Assembly (NCBI GenBank): GCA_004297625.1
Contig: SCTY01000026.1
Span: forward strand, 216,771-280,770
Length of the DNA: 64,000 nt
Origin: Betaproteobacteria bacterium
Lineage (GTDB): Bacteria > Pseudomonadota > Gammaproteobacteria > Burkholderiales > SG8-39
Reading direction: 5' to 3'
Part shown: piece after piece, positions 44,004-53,600 of the stretch
How the letters are laid out: every line of letters starts with the position of its first letter
Position numbering within the stretch: position 1 is the first letter of the stretch
The notes under the pieces: generated by a model
The model's input: only the letters and a program-made list of their open reading frames with translations
Databases searched by the model: none
What the model was told of the DNA's origin: nothing
Program-made: the position numbers and the translations under genes

Positions 44004-44822
44004 ATGAGCATGGAGCCCATGGAGAATTCTGTCGCAATCCTCGTCGTCTCATGCGACAAGTACGCGGACCTCTGGACACCGTTCTTTACACTGTTTGCGC
44101 GATTTTGGCCTGACTGTCCATACCCAGTCTATCTTGTAAGCAATCACCGTGCAGATTCGTTCAAAGGAGTCAAGAACCTACTTGTCGGAGATGACCAATC
44201 ATGGTCCGATGGTGTCAAGCGGGCACTATCGAAAGTGCCGGAAGACTACGTCCTGCTATTTCTAGACGATCTGTTCCTAAACGGCAGGGTGGACACGACT
44301 GCTCTGTTGCAGGTCTTTAATTGGGCGTGTGCCTCGGGGGCAAACTGTGTGCGCATGAACCCGTTCGTGACACCGATCGCGGATAGCACTGGAGCACACT
44401 GTGCTGATGCTCCTTGCAACGAGTTAGCCGGTTCCGTATCCAAAGGCTCGTTGTACCGAGTCTCGACCGTCATGTCATTGTGGAACCGAAATACACTTCA
44501 GGCACTTCTAACATGTGGAGAAAGTGCTTGGGAGTTCGAGGATTCAGGCTCTATACGGTCGGATATCTACGACGGGTTTTACGCAACTCACCGCAACTAC
44601 TTTCCCGTGCGGAATGGAGTCGTAAGAGGGAAATGGCAGAGAGGCGTCGCTCGCAGCCTAAGGCATATGGGGATAAGAGTTGATTTGAGTGAGAGAAGTG
44701 TCTTGTCTGTTTATCAGACAGTGATGGTATTCCTGAAGAATTTACGATCTCTGGCCTTGAACCTGCTTCCGAAGTCGAAGCGGCGTCTAATCAAGGCACA
44801 ATGGATAAAGTGGATGAATTGA
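44004..44822 (+). CDS. putative glycosyltransferase of unknown family
   Basis: Protein of about 272 residues (MSMEPMENSVAILVVSCDKYADLWTPFF). The pattern VAILVVSCDKY... YPVYLVSNH... YVLLFLDDLFLNG (~residue 90, DD pair) resembles a GT-A-like nucleotide-sugar site. The rest, WEFEDSGSIRSDIYDGFYATHRNYFPVRNGVVRGKW, is found in unassigned sugar transferases of polysaccharide loci. Codons are more AT-rich than in the flanking clusters, suggesting horizontal transfer. Start is uncertain: Met at 44004, 44010 or 44019. Family membership is a guess from layout; function unproven. Confidence 0.5.
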   Translation: MSMEPMENSVAILVVSCDKYADLWTPFFTLFARFWPDCPYPVYLVSNHRADSFKGVKNLLVGDDQSWSDGVKRALSKVPEDYVLLFLDDLFLNGRVDTTALLQVFNWACASGANCVRMNPFVTPIADSTGAHCADAPCNELAGSVSKGSLYRVSTVMSLWNRNTLQALLTCGESAWEFEDSGSIRSDIYDGFYATHRNYFPVRNGVVRGKWQRGVARSLRHMGIRVDLSERSVLSVYQTVMVFLKNLRSLALNLLPKSKRRLIKAQWIKWMN

Positions 44823-44875
44823 AAGCGCTGGAGGGGGTGCTACTTCCCGTAGTGCCCGTGAGACTTTCCTAGTGA

Positions 44876-46405
44876 GTGTTGGTGACCGTGCAAAATTTGC
44901 AGCGTAGCGATTCGATTCACGAAAAACCTAGTACGAGGAGCCTAGTCGCTCCACTACTTATTTCCATAGCGAACGTTCTGTTCGTTCTGAATGTGTGGGT
45001 GCGAGCGGCATATCCCGAAGCGTCGTCCACTACACACTTCACAATATATTCAATAGTAGCCACTCTCGTTATCCTGAGCGCTATCGCTTACGCTCGGGGC
45101 TATGGGTTGATTTCTCTCGTTAGCATGTTCGGGCTAATCTTCTCCGGAACTTTTCTGATGTATGCGGTATTTATGTTGGGGGAGGGCTTCGATGCACCCT
45201 TTCTCCAAATCGGGTTCACGACGTGGACGGTCAGGGACTTAAATTACGCGCTTATCACGGTGTTTGTTGCAGTAATGGCCATGGGCAATGGGTACGCCTT
45301 GTCATCAGGTAGGGCTGTACGTCTGCTTTTGTCCCGGACACAAGAGCGCGTCTTAGATCAAACAACACTCACCGTGGTGATCGGGATCTTGGCCGTCCTC
45401 GCTGTGGTGTTCTTCATTATGTTTGCGAGAGACGTTGATCTCGGTTCGTATGTGCACCGAATTGGAGCTATTAGGGCAACAGAGGAGTTCCTGGGAAAAG
45501 GGCTCTATCACATTCCAATGACGGTATTAATGAACATGGCAGTGTTTCTCGCGATGGGTCTGCAGCGCAATAAGCGACTGGTTGTTTCTCTTCTATTTAT
45601 CCTCGCAGCGGTTTTCAATTTCCTTTCCGCTGCTAGGCTAAATATGGCGATCCTCGTGGTCGGAACGCTCGCTATCAAACACGCCATGCAACCATTTAAA
45701 TTCAAGATGCGCTACGTTTTTATAGCGATTCTCATAATCTTGTTTCTTGGGCCTGTTTCATTGGGTCTACGAGGCGGATACGGTGAAGACAAAAACATTA
45801 GCAATTGGGCTGAGCAGCTGAAATTTGCAATTTCCTATTATCAGGACATTGATGTCTTTTACTTTTTTGCAGTGATAGGGATGTTGGGACATGCAAATGG
45901 CATGGAGGCAATCACCGCGATCACGTCAAAATTGAGCAGTACCGGCGCGTATCAATATGGCCAATATCTCGTGCCCTCTCTCCTACTAGGTTTTGTGCCG
46001 CACGCCATTTGGCCTAATAAACCTAATTACGGGACCATGTTGTTCAATGAATACTTCTGGCCCGGGGCCGTTGAAGATACGGGGGCTATGGGCTCAACAA
46101 CCATTGGGGAGGTTTATTGGGATTTTGGAATAATTGGGGTCGGGATAGCCTTCTTCTTGTTTGGATATGTAATGAGAGGAGTTGAAGAGACCAGAATAAG
46201 AATCGGGAAAAACTTGTGGGTTGCGATCTTTTATGCCCTCTTTGCGTGGTTTTGGGCGATTTACTCCAATGAGATACTCGTTGGATGCTTCGCACAATGG
46301 CTGCTATACATGATTGTGTGGTTTGCTGCATATAAGCTGACGACAAAAGCAGCCCGTGAAGCCAGGCCTCGAGGCTATCTGCGGACGGCCAGTATTCAAG
46401 ACTAG
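44876..46405 (+). CDS. Wzy-like oligosaccharide repeat-unit polymerase
   Basis: 509-residue membrane protein with about twelve helices, conspicuously AT-rich compared with its surroundings. Between helices lies a large loop (LVPSLLLGFVPHAIWPNKPNYGTMLFNEYFWPGAVEDTGAMGSTTIGEVYWDFGIIG, ~370-425), the feature of WzyE/O-antigen polymerases. It would link repeat units delivered by the flippase. Start GTG at 44876, 53 bases after the preceding gene. It converges with the epimerase gene (4-base 3' overlap). Probably the most recently acquired gene of the cluster. Confidence 0.7.
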   Translation: MLVTVQNLQRSDSIHEKPSTRSLVAPLLISIANVLFVLNVWVRAAYPEASSTTHFTIYSIVATLVILSAIAYARGYGLISLVSMFGLIFSGTFLMYAVFMLGEGFDAPFLQIGFTTWTVRDLNYALITVFVAVMAMGNGYALSSGRAVRLLLSRTQERVLDQTTLTVVIGILAVLAVVFFIMFARDVDLGSYVHRIGAIRATEEFLGKGLYHIPMTVLMNMAVFLAMGLQRNKRLVVSLLFILAAVFNFLSAARLNMAILVVGTLAIKHAMQPFKFKMRYVFIAILIILFLGPVSLGLRGGYGEDKNISNWAEQLKFAISYYQDIDVFYFFAVIGMLGHANGMEAITAITSKLSSTGAYQYGQYLVPSLLLGFVPHAIWPNKPNYGTMLFNEYFWPGAVEDTGAMGSTTIGEVYWDFGIIGVGIAFFLFGYVMRGVEETRIRIGKNLWVAIFYALFAWFWAIYSNEILVGCFAQWLLYMIVWFAAYKLTTKAAREARPRGYLRTASIQD

Positions 46406-47343
46406 GTAGTTCCTAGTTTTTCCAACATTTCGACGCATACGTCATATATACGCCTTACGGGCCGACGGTGTATTGCCCGCTGCAGCTTTCGCGTGTCAAC
46501 AATGTAAGGGCTATTTAGTGCCTTGCCTGGCGTATTGGCTTCAATCAGATGGCGCCCACAGTCAAGCCCATATCTCTCGAACATGTTGCGGACCAGATCT
46601 TTCGCGTAAGTGCAAATACCAGTCCCCAGTACAAAATCCTCTGCGGGTGCGGATTCGATCATCTCTATCAATAGGCTCATGTACTCTTCTGCGCTTCCCC
46701 AGTCACAATAGAAATCAAGAGTGTTGACCGAAGCGACATGAGCTGGGTCGCGTCTTGCGGCCGCTAGGCACCTTAGCATCTTGGGAATGAAATAATCCGA
46801 TGGTCTGAACTCCGACTCGTGATTGAAGAGGTAAACCACCGATCCCTTGATCGAATGGCGATCGCGGTAATACCGTATCAGGTGAAAGGCTGCGTTCTTG
46901 GTAATCGAATACAGGCACGCGTTCTTGATCGGCGTTGTCTCATCCATCAGAGGCGGGTATGGTTCGCCAAACACCTTAGCCGAGCTCGCGTAGATCAAGC
47001 GCCCTTCTGGGTTGACGCAGCGCAGGTACTCAAGCAAAGAATGAACGCTAGCGACGTTTACCTTTAGTGACTGATCCCAAATCGGCTCGTATTGCCCACC
47101 GGCACTCGTGTGTACCGCTGCCACATGGAAAATCAGGTCCGGCCGGAATTCGTGAAGAGTGGCATCAAGCGCTTCTCGTTGGGATAAGTCGGCTTGATGG
47201 TATCTGAACAAAGAAGACTCAATGTCACGCCGCGAGGTCTCTTGCCGCCCTATGCCGACAACCTTATAACCCTTTCTGATGAGGTGCCTTGCCAGGAAAG
47301 TACCGTCCTGCCCATTTACGCCCAGAATAAGGGCCGTCGTCAT
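46402..47343 (-). CDS. GDP-mannose 4,6-dehydratase-like NAD-dependent epimerase/dehydratase
   Basis: Extended SDR of 313 residues. The start ALILGVNGQDGTFLARHLIRKGYKVVGIGR is GMD-like; the catalytic residues are in YASSAKVFGEP and YSITKNAAFHLIRYY (~residue 150). LFNHESEFRPSDYFIPKM is the GMD family motif. It could act on GDP-mannose or, given the neighbouring hdd genes, GDP-heptose, to give a 4-keto-6-deoxy sugar. Two other GMD-like genes (56903, 58018) are in the window. ATG at 47343. Confidence 0.78.
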   Translation of the reverse strand: MTTALILGVNGQDGTFLARHLIRKGYKVVGIGRQETSRRDIESSLFRYHQADLSQREALDATLHEFRPDLIFHVAAVHTSAGGQYEPIWDQSLKVNVASVHSLLEYLRCVNPEGRLIYASSAKVFGEPYPPLMDETTPIKNACLYSITKNAAFHLIRYYRDRHSIKGSVVYLFNHESEFRPSDYFIPKMLRCLAAARRDPAHVASVNTLDFYCDWGSAEEYMSLLIEMIESAPAEDFVLGTGICTYAKDLVRNMFERYGLDCGRHLIEANTPGKALNSPYIVDTRKLQRAIHRRPVRRIYDVCVEMLEKLGTT

Positions 47344-47376
47344 ATGCTTACGTTGCGCCGTGCCGGCACTGCCCAA

Positions 47377-48642
47377 TCACCGCTCGTCCTTCACGACTTC
47401 TACCGTCGGCAACGGGAAGATCAGGCCGACCCCTCGCTTGAGCATCTCCTTTTCTCTCTCCAGAAAGGCCTTCCTAAAGTGCCAAGGCAAGACCAAGTAA
47501 TAGTCGGGATTCATGGCTCTCGATTCTTCTTCGCTGACTATCGGAATATCAGTGCCCAGCGTGCGGGCGCCGTGTTTGTCAGGATTTCTGTCCGCGGCGC
47601 AATCGATGATCGACTTATCGATCCCGCACCATTGGAGAATCGTGTTGCCTTTCGTAGATGCCCCATACACGTGAATCCTCTTCCCCTGCCATTTCAGAAA
47701 TTTCAGCAATGAAGTCAATTGGTCCTGGAGGTGCACTATCCTCTGCTGAAATGCGGCGTATGGCTTGTCGCTGTCGAGTTCTGCATCGAATTCCTCCGTC
47801 CGCAATCTAGCCAAAGTCTGGGAAAAATCAGCCGATGCAAATTTGAAGCTGGTCTTGTGCGTCGCGTAGCACCGAATACTTCCGCCGTTGATGTCGTTCA
47901 AAGCCACCTTGACCATCTTCATGCCGGCTTGTTTCACGATGCGCTCTAAGACGGCGAGGCTGTAGTACTCGAGATGCTCGTGGCATATCGTGTCATACGA
48001 GTTCAACTTCAGCATTGCCGGCATGTATGACAGCTCGAATATCCACAGCCCATCCTCTGCCAGGCAATCCTTGATCGACGCGACAAAAGCTACTGGATCC
48101 TCCAGGTCGTAGAACATCGCGATCGAAGTGACGATATCGAACTTCCGCCCCTGTAATTTCTTCGAGAGTTCCTCTGACGGAAAGGTATCCACGGTGATAT
48201 CTATTTCGCCCGTTATTTCTCGGGCAACATCCGACGGGTCGATACCGTACTTCTTGTAGCTCTTCGGATAGCAATACAGGAGGGTACCGTCGTTGCACCC
48301 GATATCCAGAACTATCGCGTTGTCTTTGCGAACTAGCGAGACGGCATCCTCGGCGATCTCCTGCAAATGTCGACGCATCGTCTCGTTCGTGCCGGACCGA
48401 TACCAGTAGGCTGAATAGAGCACTTCCGGCGGCAAGGTGTGCGCCAACTGCAGTAGGCCGCATGCCTTTTCATCCATAGTTGGATCACAGCGTACCAGCG
48501 AGGTGGGGATTTTTCGTAAGGGCGGCATCTCTTTTCCAGCCTTCACAAAAGATCCTTGCAGGTATTGCTCGCCAAGATCGATTACCTTCGTCAGAGCGGG
48601 GGATCCGCAGACACGACACGTCTTTCTATAAATGACATGCAT
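47377..48642 (-). CDS. sugar C-methyltransferase, SAM-dependent
   Basis: Three-part methyltransferase of 421 residues of the NDP-hexose C-methyltransferase type. N-terminal zinc-binding cysteines (CRVCGSPAL.. CDPTMDEKACGLLQL), a Rossmann SAM domain with IVLDIGCNDGTLL (~residue 110), and a C-terminal domain with IHVYGASTKGNTILQWCGI (~330) are all in place. Such enzymes methylate a keto-sugar carbon to make branched deoxysugars. It precedes the GMD-like gene on the strand, consistent with a keto-deoxy intermediate. Gap of 111 bases to the upstream gene. Confidence 0.87.
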   Translation of the reverse strand: MHVIYRKTCRVCGSPALTKVIDLGEQYLQGSFVKAGKEMPPLRKIPTSLVRCDPTMDEKACGLLQLAHTLPPEVLYSAYWYRSGTNETMRRHLQEIAEDAVSLVRKDNAIVLDIGCNDGTLLYCYPKSYKKYGIDPSDVAREITGEIDITVDTFPSEELSKKLQGRKFDIVTSIAMFYDLEDPVAFVASIKDCLAEDGLWIFELSYMPAMLKLNSYDTICHEHLEYYSLAVLERIVKQAGMKMVKVALNDINGGSIRCYATHKTSFKFASADFSQTLARLRTEEFDAELDSDKPYAAFQQRIVHLQDQLTSLLKFLKWQGKRIHVYGASTKGNTILQWCGIDKSIIDCAADRNPDKHGARTLGTDIPIVSEEESRAMNPDYYLVLPWHFRKAFLEREKEMLKRGVGLIFPLPTVEVVKDER

Positions 48643-48753
48643 ACTTGTTCTCCGTTATTTCACAAGGCTCGATTTCTTGCGCTTACAAGCGTCCCCAAGC
48701 CCTACGAAGGTGTGTTTGCGCAAACGTTGATCTGAAACTCAATCCTTCAACAC

Positions 48754-49671
48754 CTAGGTCGCGCCAGCGTCCTCGCGTGCATCCAGCGAAATGTACTCAT
48801 GGCGCGTCGAAAACAGAAAATCGGCCTTTATCCCGCTGTGATAAAAGACGTGCGCTCTTTTCCCAAGAGCTGCGGCAAGCGCCGCAGTGCCGGTCGCGAA
48901 GCAATAGATATCGCCACAGGAATGCAAAATGTCGCAGAACTCTTCGAAAGACTGGTCGTGGATGAGCCGGGTGCATGACTTCAGCGGATTACTGTTGCCC
49001 CGCGGTGCGAACTGCATATCGACTCTTATCTCGTTCGCGCGAAAATATTCTTCGAGGCGCGCCGCCCCAACAGTATCGTTCAAAGGCGAAACCCAGTTTG
49101 GGTCATAGAGAATCTTGTTCGAGTAATCGAGAAGCGGTCTGGGCTTGTAATACATTTCCGGCTCGTGACATCTAAGGCCGTCATCCAGGCCGTATGCGAG
49201 CATGATCTCGTCCAAAATATTCATTCCTTCGCGTATCGAAAATCTCGTAGGCGAGATTCCTTTCTTGATGAGCAGCTCCTGAAATGACAGCCCTGGCCTA
49301 TCGGTGAAGCCGTCGACGTAGGGATTCATTTCCCAGACGAACCGGCGGTGTACCGCCCTTCTGAAAGGTATTAGGTTCGACAAGAACACTGCACGGTACT
49401 TCCCGGTTTCTTTCGCGATTCGCGGGAGATGGCTGTGCAGCAACGAATCACCCAGGCCGCCGTAACCTATCTCAATAATGAGCGTGTCCTTGTCGTCTAC
49501 CGCCCTGGGCGTGGCACTCGAGTGCGCTTCCCGCTTCGGGGAAAACCACAGCTTTACCCGCCGCGCCGTCCGCTCGGCCCTGAACTTGGCGGTAGAGAGA
49601 GCCGCATAAAGGCGCGGCGAAACACGCAGCGCGCTCCTTACCGCTCGTTGTACTGAGACAAGATTCGCCAT
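48754..49671 (-). CDS. glycosyltransferase family 9-like protein of unknown function
   Basis: 305-residue soluble protein. Basic N-terminal helix, then LIIEIGYGGLGDSLLHSHLPRIAKE (~residue 65), which recalls the N-terminal domain of heptosyltransferases (GT9: 'G.gDsl...P.l'). The end IYCFATGTAALAAALGKRAHVFYHSGIKADFLF (~265) looks like the GT9 donor site. The middle, MNPYVDGFTDRPGLSFQELL, is unassigned. Given the GDP-heptose genes nearby a heptose-transferring role is attractive, but this is inference. Located between wzz and the methyltransferase. Confidence 0.5.
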   Translation of the reverse strand: MANLVSVQRAVRSALRVSPRLYAALSTAKFRAERTARRVKLWFSPKREAHSSATPRAVDDKDTLIIEIGYGGLGDSLLHSHLPRIAKETGKYRAVFLSNLIPFRRAVHRRFVWEMNPYVDGFTDRPGLSFQELLIKKGISPTRFSIREGMNILDEIMLAYGLDDGLRCHEPEMYYKPRPLLDYSNKILYDPNWVSPLNDTVGAARLEEYFRANEIRVDMQFAPRGNSNPLKSCTRLIHDQSFEEFCDILHSCGDIYCFATGTAALAAALGKRAHVFYHSGIKADFLFSTRHEYISLDAREDAGAT

Positions 49672-49683
49672 CGCCCGATGAGG

Positions 49684-50859
49684 CTACGCCCGGCGTAGCC
49701 GCAGTAGTCGCTGTAGCCGTTTAAGCTTTTCAGCCGATCCGGACTCGTTGGCGGCGCTCTGCAGCATGTGGCGCATGAACGCCACAAATATCATGACGAA
49801 TAACCCTGTGATGGCGGCGAGGATCCCGGTGAGGACTCGCTTGGGGCTAGATTTGCGCTCTGGCGGTATCGCAGCGTCCACAACCTGGATTACCGCGCCT
49901 TCGCGCGCTTCGTCGAGGCGCGCCATCTCGTACTGCTTTGCCATCAAGTCGAAGAGCGTCTCGTGATACTTAAAGTCGCGGAACTTGGCGACGTATTCCG
50001 CACCAATGCTCGTGGCTTTGACGGGGTCGATTTGCTCGGCCTTGGCGAGCTGTGCACGCACCGCCGCGAGTTCTTGCTGGGCTTGCTTGAACTCGGGGTT
50101 CGATTCGGTCATGTAGCCGCGCATTGCGCCGAGCTTTACCTCCTGCGCGGTGACCTGCGCCTTCAGGCGGGCGAGCGCTTCGATGGCCGATTGCGGTACG
50201 GTCTTGAGCGTGGCCTCGCTGATGCCGCTGCCTCGCAGCGCGATCTCCGCCTTCGTGAGATCGTTCTTGGTCTGCTTCAATTGATTCTCGAAGAAGAGGC
50301 GCCGCTGCGCCGCTTCCGTCACTGCAAGCCGTTGCGTGAGTCCGTGGAGCTCCTCAACGTAGGCATTGGCCATGCTGGCAGCGCGTCTTGCGTCGTGGTC
50401 ATCAACCTCGATGACGATGAGCCCGTCTTTCCCTGCGGTGACTCTCGTACGCTTGGCGAGCTCGTCTCGTGCGTCGTCGTCGTACCTTTCGTCATAAAGT
50501 TCACGCAGCTTGAAGCGCGCCAGCATCTTGTCGGCCACGGTGCGGCTTTTGATCATCGCGACATAGGTGTCGGCCGGGTTCTTGATGCCTGCGGCAGCCC
50601 CGACAAATCCTGCGATACCTCCGAACTGGTTGGCGAGGAGGTTGGCGGCAGCGCTTTGCTGCTGCTGCGGCGGCAGGACCCGCGTTGTGGCGGTGTACGT
50701 CGGCGTGATAAGGAAGCTGATGCCGAGCGCAACGAGACCCGCTGCGATTGGCACGAGTATCAGCGTACGAAGGTTTTCCGCCAGTACAAGCGCCAAATCG
50801 AGAAAACTGAGCTCGCCATCTGCGCCCGATGTTTCGGGTGCCGCCTGAGCTTCAGTCAT
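49684..50859 (-). CDS. wzz: Wzz-type chain-length determinant
   Basis: Polysaccharide co-polymerase of 391 residues. Two transmembrane helices (TLILVPIAAGLVALGISFLI, ~35; ILAAITGLFVMIFVAF, ~350) enclose a large periplasmic domain with coiled coils (TEAAQRRLFFENQLKQTKNDLTKAE). The Wzz motif PTYTATTRVLPP follows the first helix, and the Pro-rich PPERKSSPKRVL precedes the second. No C-terminal Walker kinase follows, so it controls chain length without BY-kinase activity. It starts 4 bases after the stop of wza, so they form one operon. Confidence 0.9.
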   Translation of the reverse strand: MTEAQAAPETSGADGELSFLDLALVLAENLRTLILVPIAAGLVALGISFLITPTYTATTRVLPPQQQQSAAANLLANQFGGIAGFVGAAAGIKNPADTYVAMIKSRTVADKMLARFKLRELYDERYDDDARDELAKRTRVTAGKDGLIVIEVDDHDARRAASMANAYVEELHGLTQRLAVTEAAQRRLFFENQLKQTKNDLTKAEIALRGSGISEATLKTVPQSAIEALARLKAQVTAQEVKLGAMRGYMTESNPEFKQAQQELAAVRAQLAKAEQIDPVKATSIGAEYVAKFRDFKYHETLFDLMAKQYEMARLDEAREGAVIQVVDAAIPPERKSSPKRVLTGILAAITGLFVMIFVAFMRHMLQSAANESGSAEKLKRLQRLLRLRRA

Positions 50860-50863
50860 GCCA

Positions 50864-53260
50864 TCACTCCTTTATCACTTTGAGCGCGGCGGCACCTAGG
50901 CCAAATTGATAGAAGATTTGTGTCCAATCCTTCAGATCTTTCATCCAGGTCGTTCGTTCGAAGTCCTCTGGCACGACGATCGTATCGCCTGGCATCAACC
51001 GCAGGCCCGAAACTGATCCAACCAGAATTCCCCTTTGCCGGGAGCTAGCCACGGAACCGTTCGCACGTAGTACATAGATGCTGCGCTCGTCCGCTTGCTT
51101 TCGCGGGCCGCCCGCGAGAGACAGGTAGTCTCCGACGTTCTTGTCCGGGCTATATACGAACGCTGATTCGTTGAATACCGTTCCAAAGACGTTGACCATC
51201 GAAGGTTGCTTGGGGATGTGCAGCCGATCCCCGTCCTCTAGCGCGATGTCGGGCAGGTTGGCCACCGTTGCGTCTTCGGGCATTTCAAGAACCACGCGCC
51301 CGGTAGGCTTCAACGTGCGCATGCGAGCAACGAGTGCACGTTGCGCTTCCGCCTCCTGCTTGAGCGCTGCGGCGTCTTCCGGGGAAATGACGCTTTGGGC
51401 GCGGGTTACGGCAGCGCGCTGGACTTCCTGCTCGACCTGGTCGGTCGCCTGCTTTAGACGCTGCTCCTGGTCCCGGCGAGTGGATTCCCGGGTGAACTCG
51501 GCGCCGAAGACATAGGCCTGCGACGTTACGCCCCCTACTCGCACCACGAGCTGGCGCGCCGTTTCTCCGGGTCGGGCTTGATAGACGCCGGCGAAGGTGA
51601 ACTCGCCTTCGAGGCTCACGATGATTGGTCGGCGACCAGACGGGGCGGCAACGTCGGTCTTGGAGAAGACGGTCACGACGTCGCCCGGCATGAGCGGCAA
51701 GTTGTTCGCCGGGTCATTTTCGAGGATTGCCTTGCCGAGGTTGAATGGGATCAGCGACGTGGTGAGGTCGTTCTTGTTGAGCCGCTCGATGACGGCGTAG
51801 TCCCAGTTGATTTCATCGGACAGGCGCCGGACGCTGCCGATGAGCTCTTCCTGCGTCACCGCGCGCTCTTGCCGTGCCTTCTCCTGGGCGGAAAGCTCTC
51901 CCTGCCGAACCGCGCCTGGAAGCTGGCCGCTCACATTGGAAATCGGCTGCGCCTGGGCAGTCGGTTCTTTGCGTGCGGCGAGGTTCTGGCGCCGGTAGTA
52001 CTCGGGCGTGATGAGCGTTTCCTTGTCCGGAATGAGGTCGCGGATCCGCATGCCGGGCCGGAACGGGTAGCGAAGCGGCGTGGCGACGTTGCCGCGCAGG
52101 GTCACGGTGTTCTCGAACTTCGGCAGGATGGAAAGGACGGAGATGACGTCGCCGTCTTTCACCGGGCGCTGCGCGGCGCTCGGGGCGTAATCGAACTGCT
52201 CGACGACGCGCGCCTTGCGGTCGTCGATGCGTTCGATGGTGATCTGCCGCGACTGCGCGGTGGTGGAAAGGCCGCCGGCGTACCCGAGAACGTTGTCGAG
52301 TGTTGCCTGGCCTTTCAGCTCGAAGATCGCCGGGTGGTTAACGCTGCCGGACACGGCGGCGAGCGGGCCGATCGGCGGGAAATAGATGACGTCGCCCGGG
52401 AGGAGCGACGCGTCCTTCGTCTTGTCGCCGGCGAGGAGCAGGTCGTAGAGGTCCAGCTCGGTGACGGTGCGCGGGCCGCGCTTGAGCTGCACGCCGCGCA
52501 TTGACCCGGCAAGCGACGGGCCGCCCGCGGCGAAGATGGCATTCACCAGCGTGCTGAGCGAGCTCACGGTGTAGCTGCCCGGGCGGCGCGCGTAGCCGAC
52601 GACGAAGACCTGCACCGCGCGGAGCTGCCCCAGCGTGACCATCAGGTCGAAGTTGCGGTAGTTGCGCGAGACGGCGTTGCGGACGTAGTTCGTGAGGTCC
52701 GCGTACTTGATGCCCGCGACGTTGAGCGAGCCGATGCGCGGGATGTTGATCGTACCGTTGCGGTCGACGACCGCGCGGTAATCGACGTCGATCTGCCCCC
52801 AGGCGCGGATCATGAGCTCGTCGCCCGGCCCGACCACGTAGTCGGCGGGCACCGGGATGTTTTCGACCGGCGCGAAGGTGCTGGGCGAGCCTTCGAAGAG
52901 CTCCTGGCCGAAGATCGGCAGGCGCTGGCCGGTGGAGGCGAAGATGAATTCCTGGAATTCGTTGCGCTCGAGCGAAGGCCTCGGTGCGAGGAAAGGCGCG
53001 GAAGTGGGCGCGGGCTCCTGGCCCGGTCGTGGTGCGATTTGGCCGGGTTTTTGCTGAGGGTATTGCGGGTATTGAAGGCTGTTGTTGATTGTCGGCGTCT
53101 GTACCGGCGATGTCTGCGTCGACGGAAACTGCGGCGCGGTGCCCGGAGCCGTCATCGGATCTCCGGGCCGCGGCGGATAGAACTGCGCGAGCGCGGCTGG
53201 CGCGGCAATAGCCAAGCCGATGACGCAAAGCGTACGGAATATCGTTCTTGAGAACTGCAC
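50864..53260 (-). CDS. wza: outer-membrane polysaccharide export protein with SLBB repeats
   Basis: Large Wza-type exporter of 798 residues. Signal peptide (CVIGLAIAAPAALAQ), Pro/Gln-rich linker, Poly_export domain (PADYVVGPGDELMIRAWGQIDVDYRAVVDRNGTINIPRIGSL, ~residue 150), several SLBB repeats (QVFVVGYARRPGSYTV; FTLRGNVATPLRYPFRPG; ISLEGEFTFAGVY; VNVFGTVFNESAFVYSP), and a C-terminal helix near GLGAAALKVIKE for the outer membrane. It is about twice the length of E. coli Wza because of extra SLBB units. GTG at 53260 follows AAGGGG. Pairs with wzz downstream. Confidence 0.92.
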   Translation of the reverse strand: MQFSRTIFRTLCVIGLAIAAPAALAQFYPPRPGDPMTAPGTAPQFPSTQTSPVQTPTINNSLQYPQYPQQKPGQIAPRPGQEPAPTSAPFLAPRPSLERNEFQEFIFASTGQRLPIFGQELFEGSPSTFAPVENIPVPADYVVGPGDELMIRAWGQIDVDYRAVVDRNGTINIPRIGSLNVAGIKYADLTNYVRNAVSRNYRNFDLMVTLGQLRAVQVFVVGYARRPGSYTVSSLSTLVNAIFAAGGPSLAGSMRGVQLKRGPRTVTELDLYDLLLAGDKTKDASLLPGDVIYFPPIGPLAAVSGSVNHPAIFELKGQATLDNVLGYAGGLSTTAQSRQITIERIDDRKARVVEQFDYAPSAAQRPVKDGDVISVLSILPKFENTVTLRGNVATPLRYPFRPGMRIRDLIPDKETLITPEYYRRQNLAARKEPTAQAQPISNVSGQLPGAVRQGELSAQEKARQERAVTQEELIGSVRRLSDEINWDYAVIERLNKNDLTTSLIPFNLGKAILENDPANNLPLMPGDVVTVFSKTDVAAPSGRRPIIVSLEGEFTFAGVYQARPGETARQLVVRVGGVTSQAYVFGAEFTRESTRRDQEQRLKQATDQVEQEVQRAAVTRAQSVISPEDAAALKQEAEAQRALVARMRTLKPTGRVVLEMPEDATVANLPDIALEDGDRLHIPKQPSMVNVFGTVFNESAFVYSPDKNVGDYLSLAGGPRKQADERSIYVLRANGSVASSRQRGILVGSVSGLRLMPGDTIVVPEDFERTTWMKDLKDWTQIFYQFGLGAAALKVIKE

Positions 53261-53600
53261 GTCCCGCCCCTTATGCTGCTGACTTCCTTCCCCGCGCACC
53301 GGCCCCTGCCGGCGGCGGAATCCTCTTGCCGTCCCCGGCTGCGAGGCCTTGGCGTTTTGCTTCTAGGGCGGCTGCGGAGCCATTCTAGCCAAGAAAGGCA
53401 GCCGCCGATCAAGTTTAAGGCCGAATGTAATTCTTGCTCGAGCCGCCCCGCGCTTTGACAAAAAGCGTCAAGCGCGGAAAAGCGCGACCCGCCGCTGCCC
53501 GCCCGGGGCGGATGAGGGCGGTGGACACGCGCGACACAGCAAGGACAGGGTCGGAGTCGGCGGATTTGATCCCATCTTTGCCAAGCTTGGTCCGATCGCG
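53261..53600. other. wza upstream region with hairpin
   Basis: About 340 bases upstream of wza holding its promoter, without a supported gene. A stem-loop at 53448-53477 (CCGCGCTTTGAC / GTCAAGCGCGG with one bulge) may be a terminator for something transcribed from the right, or a leader structure. No JUMPstart/ops element was found here. Confidence 0.5.

Noticed and set aside
49684..50859. Wzc-like tyrosine autokinase
   Set aside because: The protein ends shortly after the second membrane helix; no Walker A motif or tyrosine cluster is present, so it is a plain Wzz.
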